A DNA stretch of 64,000 nt from positions 20,158,985-20,222,984 of the forward strand of contig NC_135219.1 of the NCBI RefSeq assembly GCF_052324685.1, given 5' to 3'. The stretch's first letter is position 1, and each line of letters starts with the position of its first letter. Positions 42,601 to 54,320 of this stretch are shown here, piece after piece. The DNA comes from Brachyhypopomus gauderio (taxonomy: Eukaryota > Chordata > Actinopteri > Gymnotiformes > Hypopomidae). The notes beneath the pieces are model-generated. The model searched no databases, had not been told where the DNA came from, and was given only the letters and a program-made list of their open reading frames with translations. The position numbers were made by a program, and so were the translations under genes.

Positions 42601-42970
42601 ATGGAGAAGACATAATGATGTCAGAATGTAGATCAACCAAGGTTATGTGCTAAGACCCACAAGCCCTTGCTCTCTAGTGGGCCACTCAATTGATGATTGG
42701 TGGAATTAAAACATGCAAGCGGCATTGAGCCTTTAAGTGCTTGGCCCCATAACTAAAAATAATACTAGAAGAAGAATTAACGTGGGGGTGGAGCATTTCA
42801 TTAATTTGCGGATTAACGATGTGCACTAGCAGTAGCTTGTTATTAAAGTGCTATTTCTGAATTACAACTCTGTGAGCAGAGCCCATGGGACATGCATGTT
42901 TAGTCAGCGTTCTCTGGTGATGCCACAGAGCCTTTCGGAGGTGGGGGTAGGGGGGAAGTGGGGGGCGGCT
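36700..42970. other. Gene desert, part 1
   Basis: No exon recognised. The short open frames have no domain, no consistent codon bias and no splice structure. Local features are a CCACCACCACGCCC-type duplication at about 40142-40180 and pockets of complex AT-rich sequence with TAAT and ATGCAAAT motifs near 40255 and 42160-42360. Confidence 0.5.
42160..42370. promoter_or_regulatory. Candidate conserved noncoding element
   Basis: A 200-bp complex stretch contains CCTAATTAATATGCAAATGC, which holds adjoining homeodomain (TAATTA) and POU octamer (ATGCAAAT) sites, plus AACAATTAGCAATTAAAC. It has no repeats and no open frame. Desert enhancers near developmental genes look like this, but conservation cannot be tested here. 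Confidence 0.35.
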
Positions 42971-43010
42971 TGTGTGTGTGTGTGTGTGTGTGTGTGTGGG
43001 GGGGGGGGGG
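42971..43010 (+). repeat. (TG)14 followed by G13
   Basis: A TG dinucleotide run passes directly into a G homopolymer. Confidence 0.95.
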
Positions 43011-43184
43011 TGTATCACAAAGCTGTTTCCTCTAGTGGATACATGATGTATATGCCCATCCTGTTTCTGTTCATCTGTATTTTACATCACATTCCAGAAC
43101 TGGAACACATACCATGGAAAAAGTTTAACATTTATTTATATACATACATAATATATATAAATATAAAGAGTGTAATATATACAT

Positions 43185-43257
43185 TTTATTTTTAAAGCAC
43201 TGATTAATGTCATTTTATTTTTAATGCACTGATTAATGTTCTTTTATTTTTAATGCA
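43185..43257 (+). repeat. About 28-bp AT-rich tandem repeat, three copies
   Basis: ATTTTATTTTTAA(A/T)GCA followed by CTGATTAATGT repeats three times with few differences. Confidence 0.8.
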
Positions 43258-43675
43258 GCTGTTAAAGTAATTTACAGCCTTCATCATTTGCATTTGAAAG
43301 TGTCTAACAACACAAATGTGTTGTACGTGTGTAATTACTGGGTTATAACCGATACATCAAAAAAACTACCAATACCATTTTTTAAACCAGCCATACACAA
43401 GATCACTAAAGTGAAAATATCATGCGATTGTATAACTCACTGAATACCACTGGCAGTTGAAAATGAATCCATTCATCGGTTCTACAACCTTGATACTCAG
43501 GTTTCTACTACTAAAGCTCATTAATGTTTAGATGTTCCTGTTGTGTGGACAAAGTTGAAGGGCTTCACATCAAAACCATTTTGCTCTCTGCTTCAGGTTC
43601 TGTGTGGATGCCTGGACTGTTGGATGGTTAAAAGCTCTCAGATCTTTTCTTCATTCAACAAGGCACTTGTTGACA

Positions 43676-43730
43676 AAGGTATGTATCTGTACAAAGGTGT
43701 GTATCTGTACAAAGGTGTGTATCTGTACAT
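43676..43730 (+). repeat. 18-bp tandem repeat, three copies
   Basis: AAAGGTGTGTATCTGTAC repeats three times, the first with ATG in place of GTG. Confidence 0.85.
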
Positions 43731-46216
43731 TCTGTACCTTTTCAGTCCAGTGGGAACTTCAGCCCAAGCTCCAATTGAACTGAGATGTTTCTGCTCATAA
43801 TTAGCACAGACCTTTAGATTAGACAATGAAGCAGTGTTCATTAACACTTTGCTAATTGCTGCTCTCTACTTTAAAAGTTTTCGCTTCGTGTTTTTTTTCT
43901 TTCTTCTCTTCCCTTCATTCTTGGAGGAAGGAGGAGGTGAAAATGAGCATCTCAGTCTTTTACAGGAAACTGTAGCACTTGTCTGAGACTCCCACTGTGC
44001 CAATATGTTGATTCAATTCAACTGACACCCAGCACAGAGGCTCTGCTGTCAGTTCCAGCGACTAACCCTCCATCAATCTGCTCATTTGTTCATTCAGCAC
44101 AAATGAACTCGCGTGTGTCCGCCTTGACAGATGTTCCAAGTACCCGACGACGCTGGAGATGCCCACTACTCGGGCTTCCCCATCCTGAACTCCAGCAGGA
44201 GACGCAGATCACGCATCATCTGCCATGGCCAGCCAGAAACGCACACGAACAATGCACCCAAATCTCTGCTTTTACACTGTGGTGCAGTGGCCAAGTCGTG
44301 ACCACTAGGCCACTTGTGTTTACACCCTCGTGTCAACTAGCTCCTTGTCTTTACTGACCTTCCCTGTGTGAATTACTGGCTGTTGATCGCACAGAGAGCT
44401 AAGCAGCCAGACACCCTTGCTCAACGGCCTTTAAAACCCCTTCAAGCAAGGCGGGCTCATGCATAAATAAAGCGCTGAAATGTTCCAAATAAAGGAAACG
44501 CAGTGTAAAGGAATTTCAGAACGTCGATTTGTTCATGTTGTTTGCCACCTGCTACACATGAGTAGAAAAAACGGTTTTCTACCTGCACCAATGTATCTTA
44601 CGTTAAATTGTAAACTGCGTTGTATTAAATCACGTTCAATTGTAATCTTAAATTGCAAACTCCCGTTATATTGTAAACAAGGCCGGAGGTGTTGTGGCCC
44701 TGTTCATGAGCTTTTAGAATGCAAGCTTATCTCTGGCCCTTTTCCAGGCCATGTCTCCGTGATCGTCGCTGACGCGTGCGGTGAAACTGCATCTGTCTCT
44801 TGGTCCCTCTTTTCTCATCAGCTGGCAACCCTGACAGACTAGATAGTGACTCAGTGCATTACGCAGCCCAACTTAGCACCGAGGTGATATAAAAATTATA
44901 ATTGTGCGCTCTCTCTGAGGAATCCTGCTCAGAGTGTCTCTGTAATGATAGCCTACGTCATGTACATCCTGTCAAACAGAACACGGATGCACCTGATACC
45001 CTTTGAATATACTTGTTTCCTGAGCCAGATATGATTCAGGGCGTGTTGTGTCTGCTGGTGGGGTGGTTTCAGTATGGCTGGGATGAGAATGACCGTTTGC
45101 TGACTCTGCTGGTATCCTTGTGGGGTTGGGGGTTGTCAGCATGGTACCTGAACAAGAGTAAGAACGAGGCCACGAGGAGGCTCACAGCTCCGCATTTCTT
45201 TAAACGCCACTTACGCGGAGGCCCCGGCGTTAGCGGAAATGACGCCTGTGTCTTCCGTTGCGGTCCAAAGCTGTGTATTTTAAAGCATGCGCACTGTATC
45301 GATGGGTTCTCTGCGCAGCCAAACTGCACGTCGGTGCACAGTGAGCGTGCGTCTGAAACACGGCCGTCTCCCCTGCCCGAGGCACCCGAAGCGCTTGCGA
45401 GCTGTCGGGACTCTCATCCAATGACACGCCGCCGTGCTAGCTCTCCCGTGGTCCTTCCTCCTTGCTTCCTCTTCCTCGTTCAAGGCGCGTGGGAGCTGCC
45501 CTTATCCCTCCACTTTTTCACACGCTCTCTTCCGTTCCTCCCCCTCAGCTGTCACAAAGCGCTCCATCCGGACCCCCCCCCCCCCCCCCCCCCGCCTTCA
45601 AAACTGAGATAAGACTGAGATAAAAGTTGAGAGTGCCGACAGGTTGTTTCTGGCCAAGTAACACACCACATACAAGAAGTTCATTTCTCTCTTTGTATAG
45701 GCTAACTGCTGCTTTTCACATTTTGACTCAGTGGTGGCTGTTATTCTTGTGCTAAGGTTCATCAAGTAGCCTAAACACTGGTACATTACAGACTACTCTG
45801 TGTCATTTGCAACAACCGGTTGTGGCTCACCAATGTTCACCCCCAGATTCCACAATTAGGCCTTTGTTTACACCCCAAAAAGTCATAATAGGAGCAGGAA
45901 ATTTAGCGTAATTATTCATAATTCCAAGGATTCAAGTGTAGCTACCTCATTTGCCTGGTAATTCTGCTTTTTAATTTCTTGCATACATTTGCACATTAAT
46001 TTTGCCTATTGTCTGCTGTGAGGGGCTGTTTATTCTAAAGAAAGATTTCCTGTGTGATGTTTTTCACAGGAGTGTGGCCCAGTCGGGTGGCGCTCCAGCT
46101 GTGAATGGTGATGATTTGTTTTGTCCTCATTTACAACCCATGGCTTTATCACATTTACTCCCAGCTTTCATTTTTTACATGCAGTGAGAGGCATCATCAA
46201 CCCACTAATAGTGATT
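43731..46216. other. Gene desert, part 2
   Basis: No gene recognised. A C21 run lies at 45573-45593. The long frame at 45013-45612 crosses this run and has no domain, so I do not call it. Confidence 0.5.
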
Positions 46217-47286
46217 CAGTAGGTTTAAGTCACTCCCTTGCTTTCACTCACTCTTACTCACACTCTTTCTCATTCACTCCCTCTTACTCACACACACTCC
46301 CTCATTCACTCACTCTTACACACACTCTCTCTCATTCACTCACTCTTATTCAGACACACTCCTCCTCATTCTCTCACTCTTACTCACACACTCTCCCTCA
46401 TTCACTCACTCTTACACACACTCTGGCTCATTCACTCACTCTTACTCACACTCACTCCCTCATTCACTCACTCTTACACACACTTTGCCTCATTCACTCA
46501 CTCTTACACACACTCTCCCTCATTCACTCACTCTTACACACACACTCTCCCTCATTCACTCACTCTTAGACACATACTCACACTCATTCACTCACTCTTA
46601 CTCACACACTCTCCCTCATTCACTCACTCTCCCTCATTCACTCTTACTCACACACTCCCTCATTCACTCACTCTTACTCACACTCTCCCTCATTCACTCA
46701 CTCTTACACACACTTTTCCTCATTCACTCACTCTTACACACACTCCCTCATTCACTCACTCTTACATACACACTTGTCCTCATTCACTCACTCTTACACA
46801 CACACTCTCCCTCATTCACTCACTCTTACACACACACACTCTCCCTCATTCACTCACTCTTATATACACACTTGTCCTCATTCACTCACTCTTACACACA
46901 CTCTCCCTCATTCACTCACTCTTACACACACTCTCCCTCATTCACTCACTCTTACACACACTCCCTCATTCACTCACTCTTACATACACGCTTGTCCTCA
47001 TTCACTCACTCTTACACACACTTTTCCTCATTCACTCACTCTTACACACACTCCCTCATTCTCTCACTCTTACATACACACTTGTCCTCATTCACTCACT
47101 CTTACACACACACTCTCCCTCATTCACTCACTCTTACACACACACACTCTCCCTCATTCACTCACTCTTATATACACACTTGTCCTCATTCACTCACTCT
47201 TACACACACTCTCCCTCATTCACTCACTCTTACACACACTCCCTCATTCACTCACTCTTACATACACGCTTGTCCTCATTCACTCA

Positions 47287-47364
<78 letters not shown>

Positions 47365-47762
47365 CCCTCATTCACTCACTCTTACATACACACTTGTCCT
47401 CATTCACTCACTCATACTCACACTCTCCCTCATTCACTCACTCTTACACACTCTCCCTCATTCACTCACTCTTACACACACTCTCCCTCATTCACTCACT
47501 CTTACACACACACACTCCCTCATTCACTCACTCTTACTCACACACTCTCCCTCATTCACTCCCTCTCCCTCATTCACTTACTCACACACTCTCCCTCATT
47601 CACTCACTCTTACTCACACACACTCTCCCTCATTCACTCACTCTTATATACACACTCTCCCTCATTCACTCACTCTTACACACACTCTCCCTCATTCACT
47701 CACTCTTACACACACTCCCTCATTCACTCACTCTTACATACACGCTTGTCCTCATTCACTCA

Positions 47763-47836
<74 letters not shown>

Positions 47837-48712
47837 CCCTCATTCACTCACTCTTACATACACACTTGTCCTCATTCACTCACTCATACTCACACTCTCC
47901 CTCATTCACTCACTCTTACACACTCTCCCTCATTCACTCACTCTTACACACACTCTCCCTCATTCACTCACTCTTACACACACACACTCCCTCATTCACT
48001 CACTCTTACTCACACACTCTCCCTCATTCACTCCCTCTCCCTCATTCACTTACTCACACACTCTCCCTCATTCACTCACTCTTACTCACACTCTCCCTCA
48101 TTCACTCACTCTTACACACACTCTCTCCCTCATTCACTCACTCTTATATACACACTCTCCCCCATTCACTCACTCTTACACACACTCTCCCTCATTCACT
48201 CACTCTTACACACACTCTCTCCCTCATTCACTCACTCTTACACACACTCTCTCCCTCATTCACTCACTCTTACATACACACTTGTCCTCATTCACTCACT
48301 CTTACACACACACTCTCCCTCATTCACTCACTCTTACACACACACACTCTCCCTCATTCACTCACTCTTACATACACACTTGTCCTCATTCACTCACTCA
48401 TACTCACACTCTCCCTCATTCACTCACTCTTACACACACTCTCCCTCATTCACTCACTCTTACACACACACTCTCCCTCATTCACTCCCTCTCCCTCATT
48501 CACTTACTCACACACTCTCCCTCATTCACTCACTCTTAGACACATACTCTCCCTCATTCACTCACTCTTACTCACACACTCTCCCTCATTCACTCCCTCT
48601 CCCTCATTCACTCTTACTCACACATTCCCTCATTCACTCACTCTTACTCACACATTCCCTCATTCACTCACTCTTACACACACTCTCTCCCTCATTCACT
48701 CACTATTACTCG
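46217..48712 (+). repeat. About 30-bp satellite, roughly 80 copies, open in all three forward frames
   Basis: The core CATTCACTCACTCTTACA is followed by a variable ACACACTCTCCCT block. The plus strand is almost free of G, so stop codons are absent in all three forward frames, which explains very long Thr/His/Ser/Leu frames that are not genes. Two (CA)n runs (about 47293-47360 and 47769-47832) interrupt it. Longer segments are duplicated about 307 bp apart (46771 and 47078) and about 480 bp apart (47391 and 47871), showing higher-order amplification. Confidence 0.97.
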
Positions 48713-48779
48713 TGTACTTTGCTCTTAATCCCTCATCTATTTGTATCTATTGTTCCCTCACCAATAATCCTTTCATTCG

Positions 48780-49190
48780 CTCAACTGCTTATGTACTCTT
48801 ACATATTACTCAATTACTCATGTACTCATACATACTACTCAGTTACTTATGCACTTTTACATACTACTCAATTCTTGATGTACTCTTACACACTACTCAA
48901 TTACTTATGTACTCATATACTAATCAATTACTTATGTACTTTACATACTACTCAGTTACTTATGTTCTAATGTACACATACATACTACTCGGTTACTTAT
49001 GTTGTTTCACATACTACTCAGTTACGTTTGTACTCTTACATACTACTCAATTACTTATGTACTCATACATACTAATCAATTACTTATGTACTTTAAATAC
49101 TACTGTTACTTATGTACTTTACATAATACTCACTTACTAACCAGCTACTTATGTACTTTTACATACTAATCAATTGTACTCTTACACACT
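48780..49190 (+). repeat. Second tandem array (TTACTTATGTACT unit)
   Basis: Degenerate units of about 25-30 bases built from TTACTTATGTACTC and TACATACTACTCAA follow the first satellite, with a 70-bp transition. It shares the low-G composition, so a common origin is possible. Confidence 0.85.
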
Positions 49191-49199
49191 CTTACACAG

Positions 49200-50560
49200 A
49201 CATGCTCTGTTGTTCACTTTTTGCAGAGTCAGTTACTCCAACATTTTTTTCTGAGAAGAACCAAAGATCCAAAGAAATTCACAAAATGCCTGAGACAAAG
49301 CTAAACAGAAACAGGAATCTCATTGACTGAATGCCCCTGGAAGTCCGTCACTTTGCTGTAACTGATTAAATAATTGCCAAGTCATACACGATCAATGCTG
49401 ATGTAATACTACTCCTTGAAGCTTAGGACCTCTGATTGGCTGTGAGGCTACAGTTTCCCTAATATTCAAATTAATCCTTGACTACATTCATATTCTGGGT
49501 CACCCGTGCAAGCATTTGCTGTTGACAGCACATCCTTACACTGGAATACAATTACTTTTCTGGGGCATTCGCTTTTGACACTGACAAATCATCTCGCCCT
49601 CAGAATAGAACATACCTGTATGACTGTATATGAGCTATCGTGTCGAGGGCTGGTGAATGTCTACCATAACACTTTTGTCAATCTTTTTTTATTTTCTTGC
49701 TCTGTATTTTTGTGTCCTTTGCTCACGTAAAACCTCCTGGCAGGAGCTCAGCGTTTCTTTGAAATCTAGCTGCTGGTGTCTGTGGCTCGCGTGCGTGCAG
49801 GCACTCTATCAGATTTGCATAAATAAGCTCCCAGCATGCCTGCACCGCTGCCCAGGTGCAAGGACATTTGCATATAGAACTGTGATAGGGCTCCCCAGGG
49901 TCCCCTTAGCGACTGCTGAGCGAATAGGACGTCAGTGGCGGCACAAATGAATTCAGTATTGAAATCACGCACATGCGCCCTCTGTTCCTTGCGTGGAGGC
50001 GCGGAGGTGCTCGCCACTGAGACTCGAGTTGGGGAAATTGCAGTACACCAACACCAGGGCGGAGAAATGCTGGGACAAATTAATTGATAAGTCGATTATG
50101 ACTTTATCCTGTAAAATAGATGCGATGCATCAAATGTTTCTTATTGGCTGGCAATGTAGGTGACACGCGTTAAGTGGTGAACTCTGTGCAAGTCATGGCT
50201 GTTTGTACTTCATTTGAAATGGCGATGGGGTGTCGGTTCCGGCTGCCCGGGGCGGTGTAGGACCGTGTCCCAGGAGCAGGTCTATCTGTGAGCGCTCACC
50301 ACTAGTCCTGCAGTAATGACAAGTGTGCTGCCTTCCCCGAGTGCAGGGACTCTCTTGTGAAAAAGAGGTCCAACGTTGTGCTGAATCTATAAGTTAGCTG
50401 GTGGACCGGGTTCACCACAGCGCGCCACATCAGATCTGAATTCAGATTGGTGATACTGTGGATGACGGACATTAGAGGAGTCCCTGGTTCCCCTGCACGC
50501 CTGCCACGACGCTTTGGGCCTGTGGAGCACCGCCATTTAAATGTTTACCCCGATTCTCCT
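49200..50560. other. Gene desert, part 3
   Basis: No gene recognised. Complex sequence around 49790-50110 includes ATTTGCAT-like octamers and AATTAATTGATAAG, and may be regulatory. Confidence 0.45.
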
Positions 50561-51060
50561 CTCAGGACACGGAGAATGGACTCATAGACGTGCTCATTAG
50601 CAGACGCGCCGTGCCCAGTCGGGCTTAAACCGACGACTATTCCCATATTGGCTTTGCGAGACGCTTAAGAGCCGAGAGCGCGCCCGGCGCGTGCCAGCAG
50701 AGGACCCCGCGGAGCTGCTCTGCAGATAGCGTCCGATAAGTATCATTAAAGCAGGTCGACCCGCTCTAAATCCGCACAACCAGCGCGGAAATATCCCATA
50801 ACATAATTACATAGAGTTTATTATGGCACGTAACGCGATTTGGGGGCGAAACGCGGAGACTGAGCGGAGTTGCGCGCGCGCAAGAGGGAGGCTCGCCCCG
50901 TGGCCCGGGAGTATTGAAATGCTGAGTTATAGGCTGAGAACACGAGACATTGATATTAACGACATCAGTCTCAGAGTGCGGGGCTCCAAGCTCGTGTTAT
51001 TTGCTTAATATGTTCTGCTCGAAATCTGCATTGTCTGGGGCCATTGGAGTGCGCAGAAAA
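50560..51060. promoter_or_regulatory. CpG-rich island in the desert
   Basis: About 500 bases have dense CpG (GAGCGCGCCCGGCGCGTG, GTTGCGCGCGCGCAAG) in otherwise AT-rich DNA, without a convincing coding frame. It also contains AT-rich motifs such as CATAACATAATTACA. It could be a distal enhancer, a promoter of a noncoding RNA, or part of a conserved element. Confidence 0.35.
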
Positions 51061-51310
51061 GAGAGATCAATATAATAGGTTTGGCGGCGAGCCAAAGCGA
51101 TCCCGACAATGCAAGAGCCAGGCATTTGAAATCAGCGGGGCATATCCGTGCATTTTTTGGGAGGGGGGGGGGGGTGTGGGGTGGGGGAGGGAAGGAAATA
51201 ATTTGGCGTGCAGTGCCAGAATGTGGGAGGCACAATGCCCAGGTCTGATGGGATGTGTGCCACGAGGACTGGCAAATTGGCTTGGGCGATCAGACACAGA
51301 GCTTCATTCC

Positions 51311-51336
51311 GGGGGGGGGGGGGGGGGGGGGGGGGG
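51311..51336 (+). repeat. G26 homopolymer
   Basis: A 26-base G run; a second G-rich stretch is at 51161-51188. Confidence 0.95.
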
Positions 51337-51339
51337 ATG

Positions 51340-54180
51340 AAAGAGAGCCAGGCTCGGTGATTTCCCCGACCTGATGAGCTTGCCGGGATAAAGCACCTCT
51401 GAGCTCCCTGAGACCTTGAAGGAAACTTTACACTGCAGACGCTGCTGTTTGCCCTAAAGCGTGTTGGCTTCCTGGATGCCTGACCTGTTGTAAAACCCTG
51501 CCTTAAATCGAGTAAGACGGGCTCTTTCAAACCTGAAATGGCATGTGAAAAGCGTGATCTGACGATGATGATGATGATGGCCACTTTGCGTCAGCTCGGC
51601 CTCTGTGGCAGCGAACGTGATCTCCCAAAGATCATTTTAAGCTTATTTCAATTGTTATGCTGAAATGAGCACTCATTCAAATTACAGTTTAACCGCTGAC
51701 ATCACAGCGTTTTCCACCCTACGGTCTTAAAATTTTGATGTGGACTTTATGCGCAGACAGTGATTAATCCGTGCGGCGGGGGGCCTGTCGGAGCCGGGCC
51801 GGTGCGCAACGCGCGCGCCGGGATCCCCGTGGTCTCCCCGAGAGCAGCGCGGAGCGCCGCGGGAGCAGCAGATTAAAAATGACAATCACCGCGTGCGACG
51901 TTCCCCTCCGCAGGAAGTGCAGGTGTCTTTGTTGAAATACGCTCACGCTACAAAAGGGTCTAATTATCTGCAGTTATTTTGTCAGTGTCTGACACGGCTC
52001 CCCCGCTTAGCTCATCCTCCGCCTGACGAATTTTACTCAGTTCTTCACACAGTTTGTTGTATTTCTCTTAGTTCTGTGGGTCTGGCTAAATGAGGTTCCG
52101 GCATTATGGAATGGGGCTGTGATGCACCGAGTGTGCACGCGGATTGGCGTGGGTGTGTGCACGAAGATTGGCATGGGTGGCCAACTCACTTATTTTCTTC
52201 TCTCTGCAAAACACATACATGCACCCTTCTTCACAGTTGCTGTGTCTTTATGTTGGAGATGGGTGGCAGTGTTGGTCATAATTTTATATTTCTGCTCATG
52301 CACTGAAGATCCATTAGCATAAAAAAGTGTGTACAATCCCATATATCACATAAAATGATGAGTATTTTAACATGACTGCAAATGCACAATCATGCGTCAA
52401 AGCATTTTTTCTCCCCCCTTTTTTACATTGCTTGTGCAATCTAAATTTCATTGTCATCACACTAAACCCATCACTCTGAACCATTCTGCACACCAAAAGA
52501 CAATGATAATGAACACTCCTCCCTTCTTCATCCATATCTCCTAGCCTGAACCCACCGCCCCTCCCTGTACAAACTTTCTTTCTTGATTTCCGGCAAAACA
52601 GTTGGAAACAGCTCATAGGTGGCGGTTGGGGTTCTGTGGTCTGGGGTGGGCCACACCTGGTCCCTCGGTTTGTGACCTCGCCTTCCTGCCCGTGTAATCC
52701 GCGATTTCCTGGTGGGTCTCGGGAAAGAGCTGGAGCCGAAGGAGGAGAGATCTTCCTCAGCACAGGGAGTAAAATCACGGAGCACTGTCTTCACTTTGTG
52801 GAGCATCATGGTGTTCTGCTACCAGACGTGATGGGAGGCTTTTACCAGGGGCGTGGGAGGGTCTGGGGAAGCTGCCTGCGATGGGGCACATGCTCTGTGC
52901 GTTTCTGACGAATCCATGGAACACTAATCTCACCCAGTTCTGTGCACAGTCCTCCTGTTTGAGAGGAGGAGGTGTGTGGCCTGTGGCCCACGGGGGGCGC
53001 TGTAGCACACTTTTTAAGTGCCTGACTTTATTTCCCAGAATACAGTTGCTTCAGTTTGTACAGTACTAATGAATCGCATACATACGCATATAGACATATA
53101 TGAACACACCCCCACAAACAAACACCCACGCATGCACGCGTACAGTATTCACTCTTATCTGTCTGCTTTTTCCATGTTCACATATTTTCTCGTTGACGTC
53201 GTTGTGGTGAGCACTTTTCTTTCTCTGAATTTTGAAAAGAAAAAAAAAAAAACACAGAGTGTATTTTATTTACTCAGAATCATGCAACTCCTTTTGTCAA
53301 GATATATTATTGTTTGATGTAGTCATATTACTAAGAAACTTAACTATAGTGTGTTTGACAGCATATCACATAATAGGATATAGTGAGCAAATCCGAGATT
53401 CTTGTTGTGTGTTTTGAAGGCCTATAAAGGTTTTAGCAGTATTTCACTGATTTATTTACACTCTGATTTAAACCAAGTCAACGTCTTCTCTAGCCATGTG
53501 GCAGGCCTGTGTTTGAACTTCATACATAAAAGTTTTTGTTCAACTTGTTGCTTATTTTTTAGTTTCAGACCGGATATTAGTGTAGTAATAGTCTTCCATT
53601 TGGGGCTCTGTTAAAGTACACGGCATGACATTCGTCACATTACTACATGACAACATGATATTTCCACTGATATGTTTATAAGCGACAGTTGTGAGACTGA
53701 AGCCTTGATACTCACTATGGAAATTAATATACTTAAGCCAAATCAGCTAAAATCTTTAGGAATTGTTAACTAACTAAAGTTAAAAAGTAAGACAAAAGAG
53801 TGCTGTTTTACTGCAACTACTAAAGCAATATTTTAAGATCAACGTTTCAGAGGACTAACCGATAATCTGCTCTGCATGTTTGACCAAGCGCTTTTAAAAA
53901 ACTTATGATTGAAGAGTGCGTGCTGCTGCCTGTGTGAACAGCTCACAGGACTCCTGCCTTATTTAACATCAAAACAGGAGCGTGATGGCTGGTGTTGACG
54001 CTGCCTCCAGCAGAGTGCCCTTTCTCTCCTATCGTTTGATCTCATATTGTAATCCCAGGTGTTTTGAATAATTTATGAAATATGGCATCTCGTTAAACAG
54101 TAATTTATATGTGTTTCTGAGAATTGATTTCCACAGCAGCGCACACTTAAATAATGATAACAACCACACTGTTTGTGGAA
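51340..54180. other. Gene desert, part 4
   Basis: No gene recognised. GC-rich sequence at 51765-51910 contains many CpG. The minus-strand frame at 52314-52778 has no domain and crosses repeats. Confidence 0.45.
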
Positions 54181-54183
54181 CTT

Positions 54184-54204
54184 ATATTATTATTATTATT
54201 ATTA

Positions 54205-54297
<93 letters not shown>

Positions 54298-54318
54298 TAC
54301 AAAATTATTATTATTATT
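54184..54318. repeat. (ATT)n-(AAT)n inverted trinucleotide repeat
   Basis: About 25 ATT units pass directly into about 11 AAT units and, after a short gap, ATT again. The two blocks are complementary and can fold into a long AT hairpin. Confidence 0.95.
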
Positions 54319-54320
54319 AG

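Noticed and set aside
45013-45612. 199-codon forward frame
   Set aside because: No domain, no splice context, and the C-terminal proline run is a C homopolymer.
46238-49140. Very long forward open frames of about 910, 788 and 684 codons
   Set aside because: They overlap in all three frames, contain only repeats of HSLT/PSFT type, and arise from a G-poor satellite lacking stop codons.
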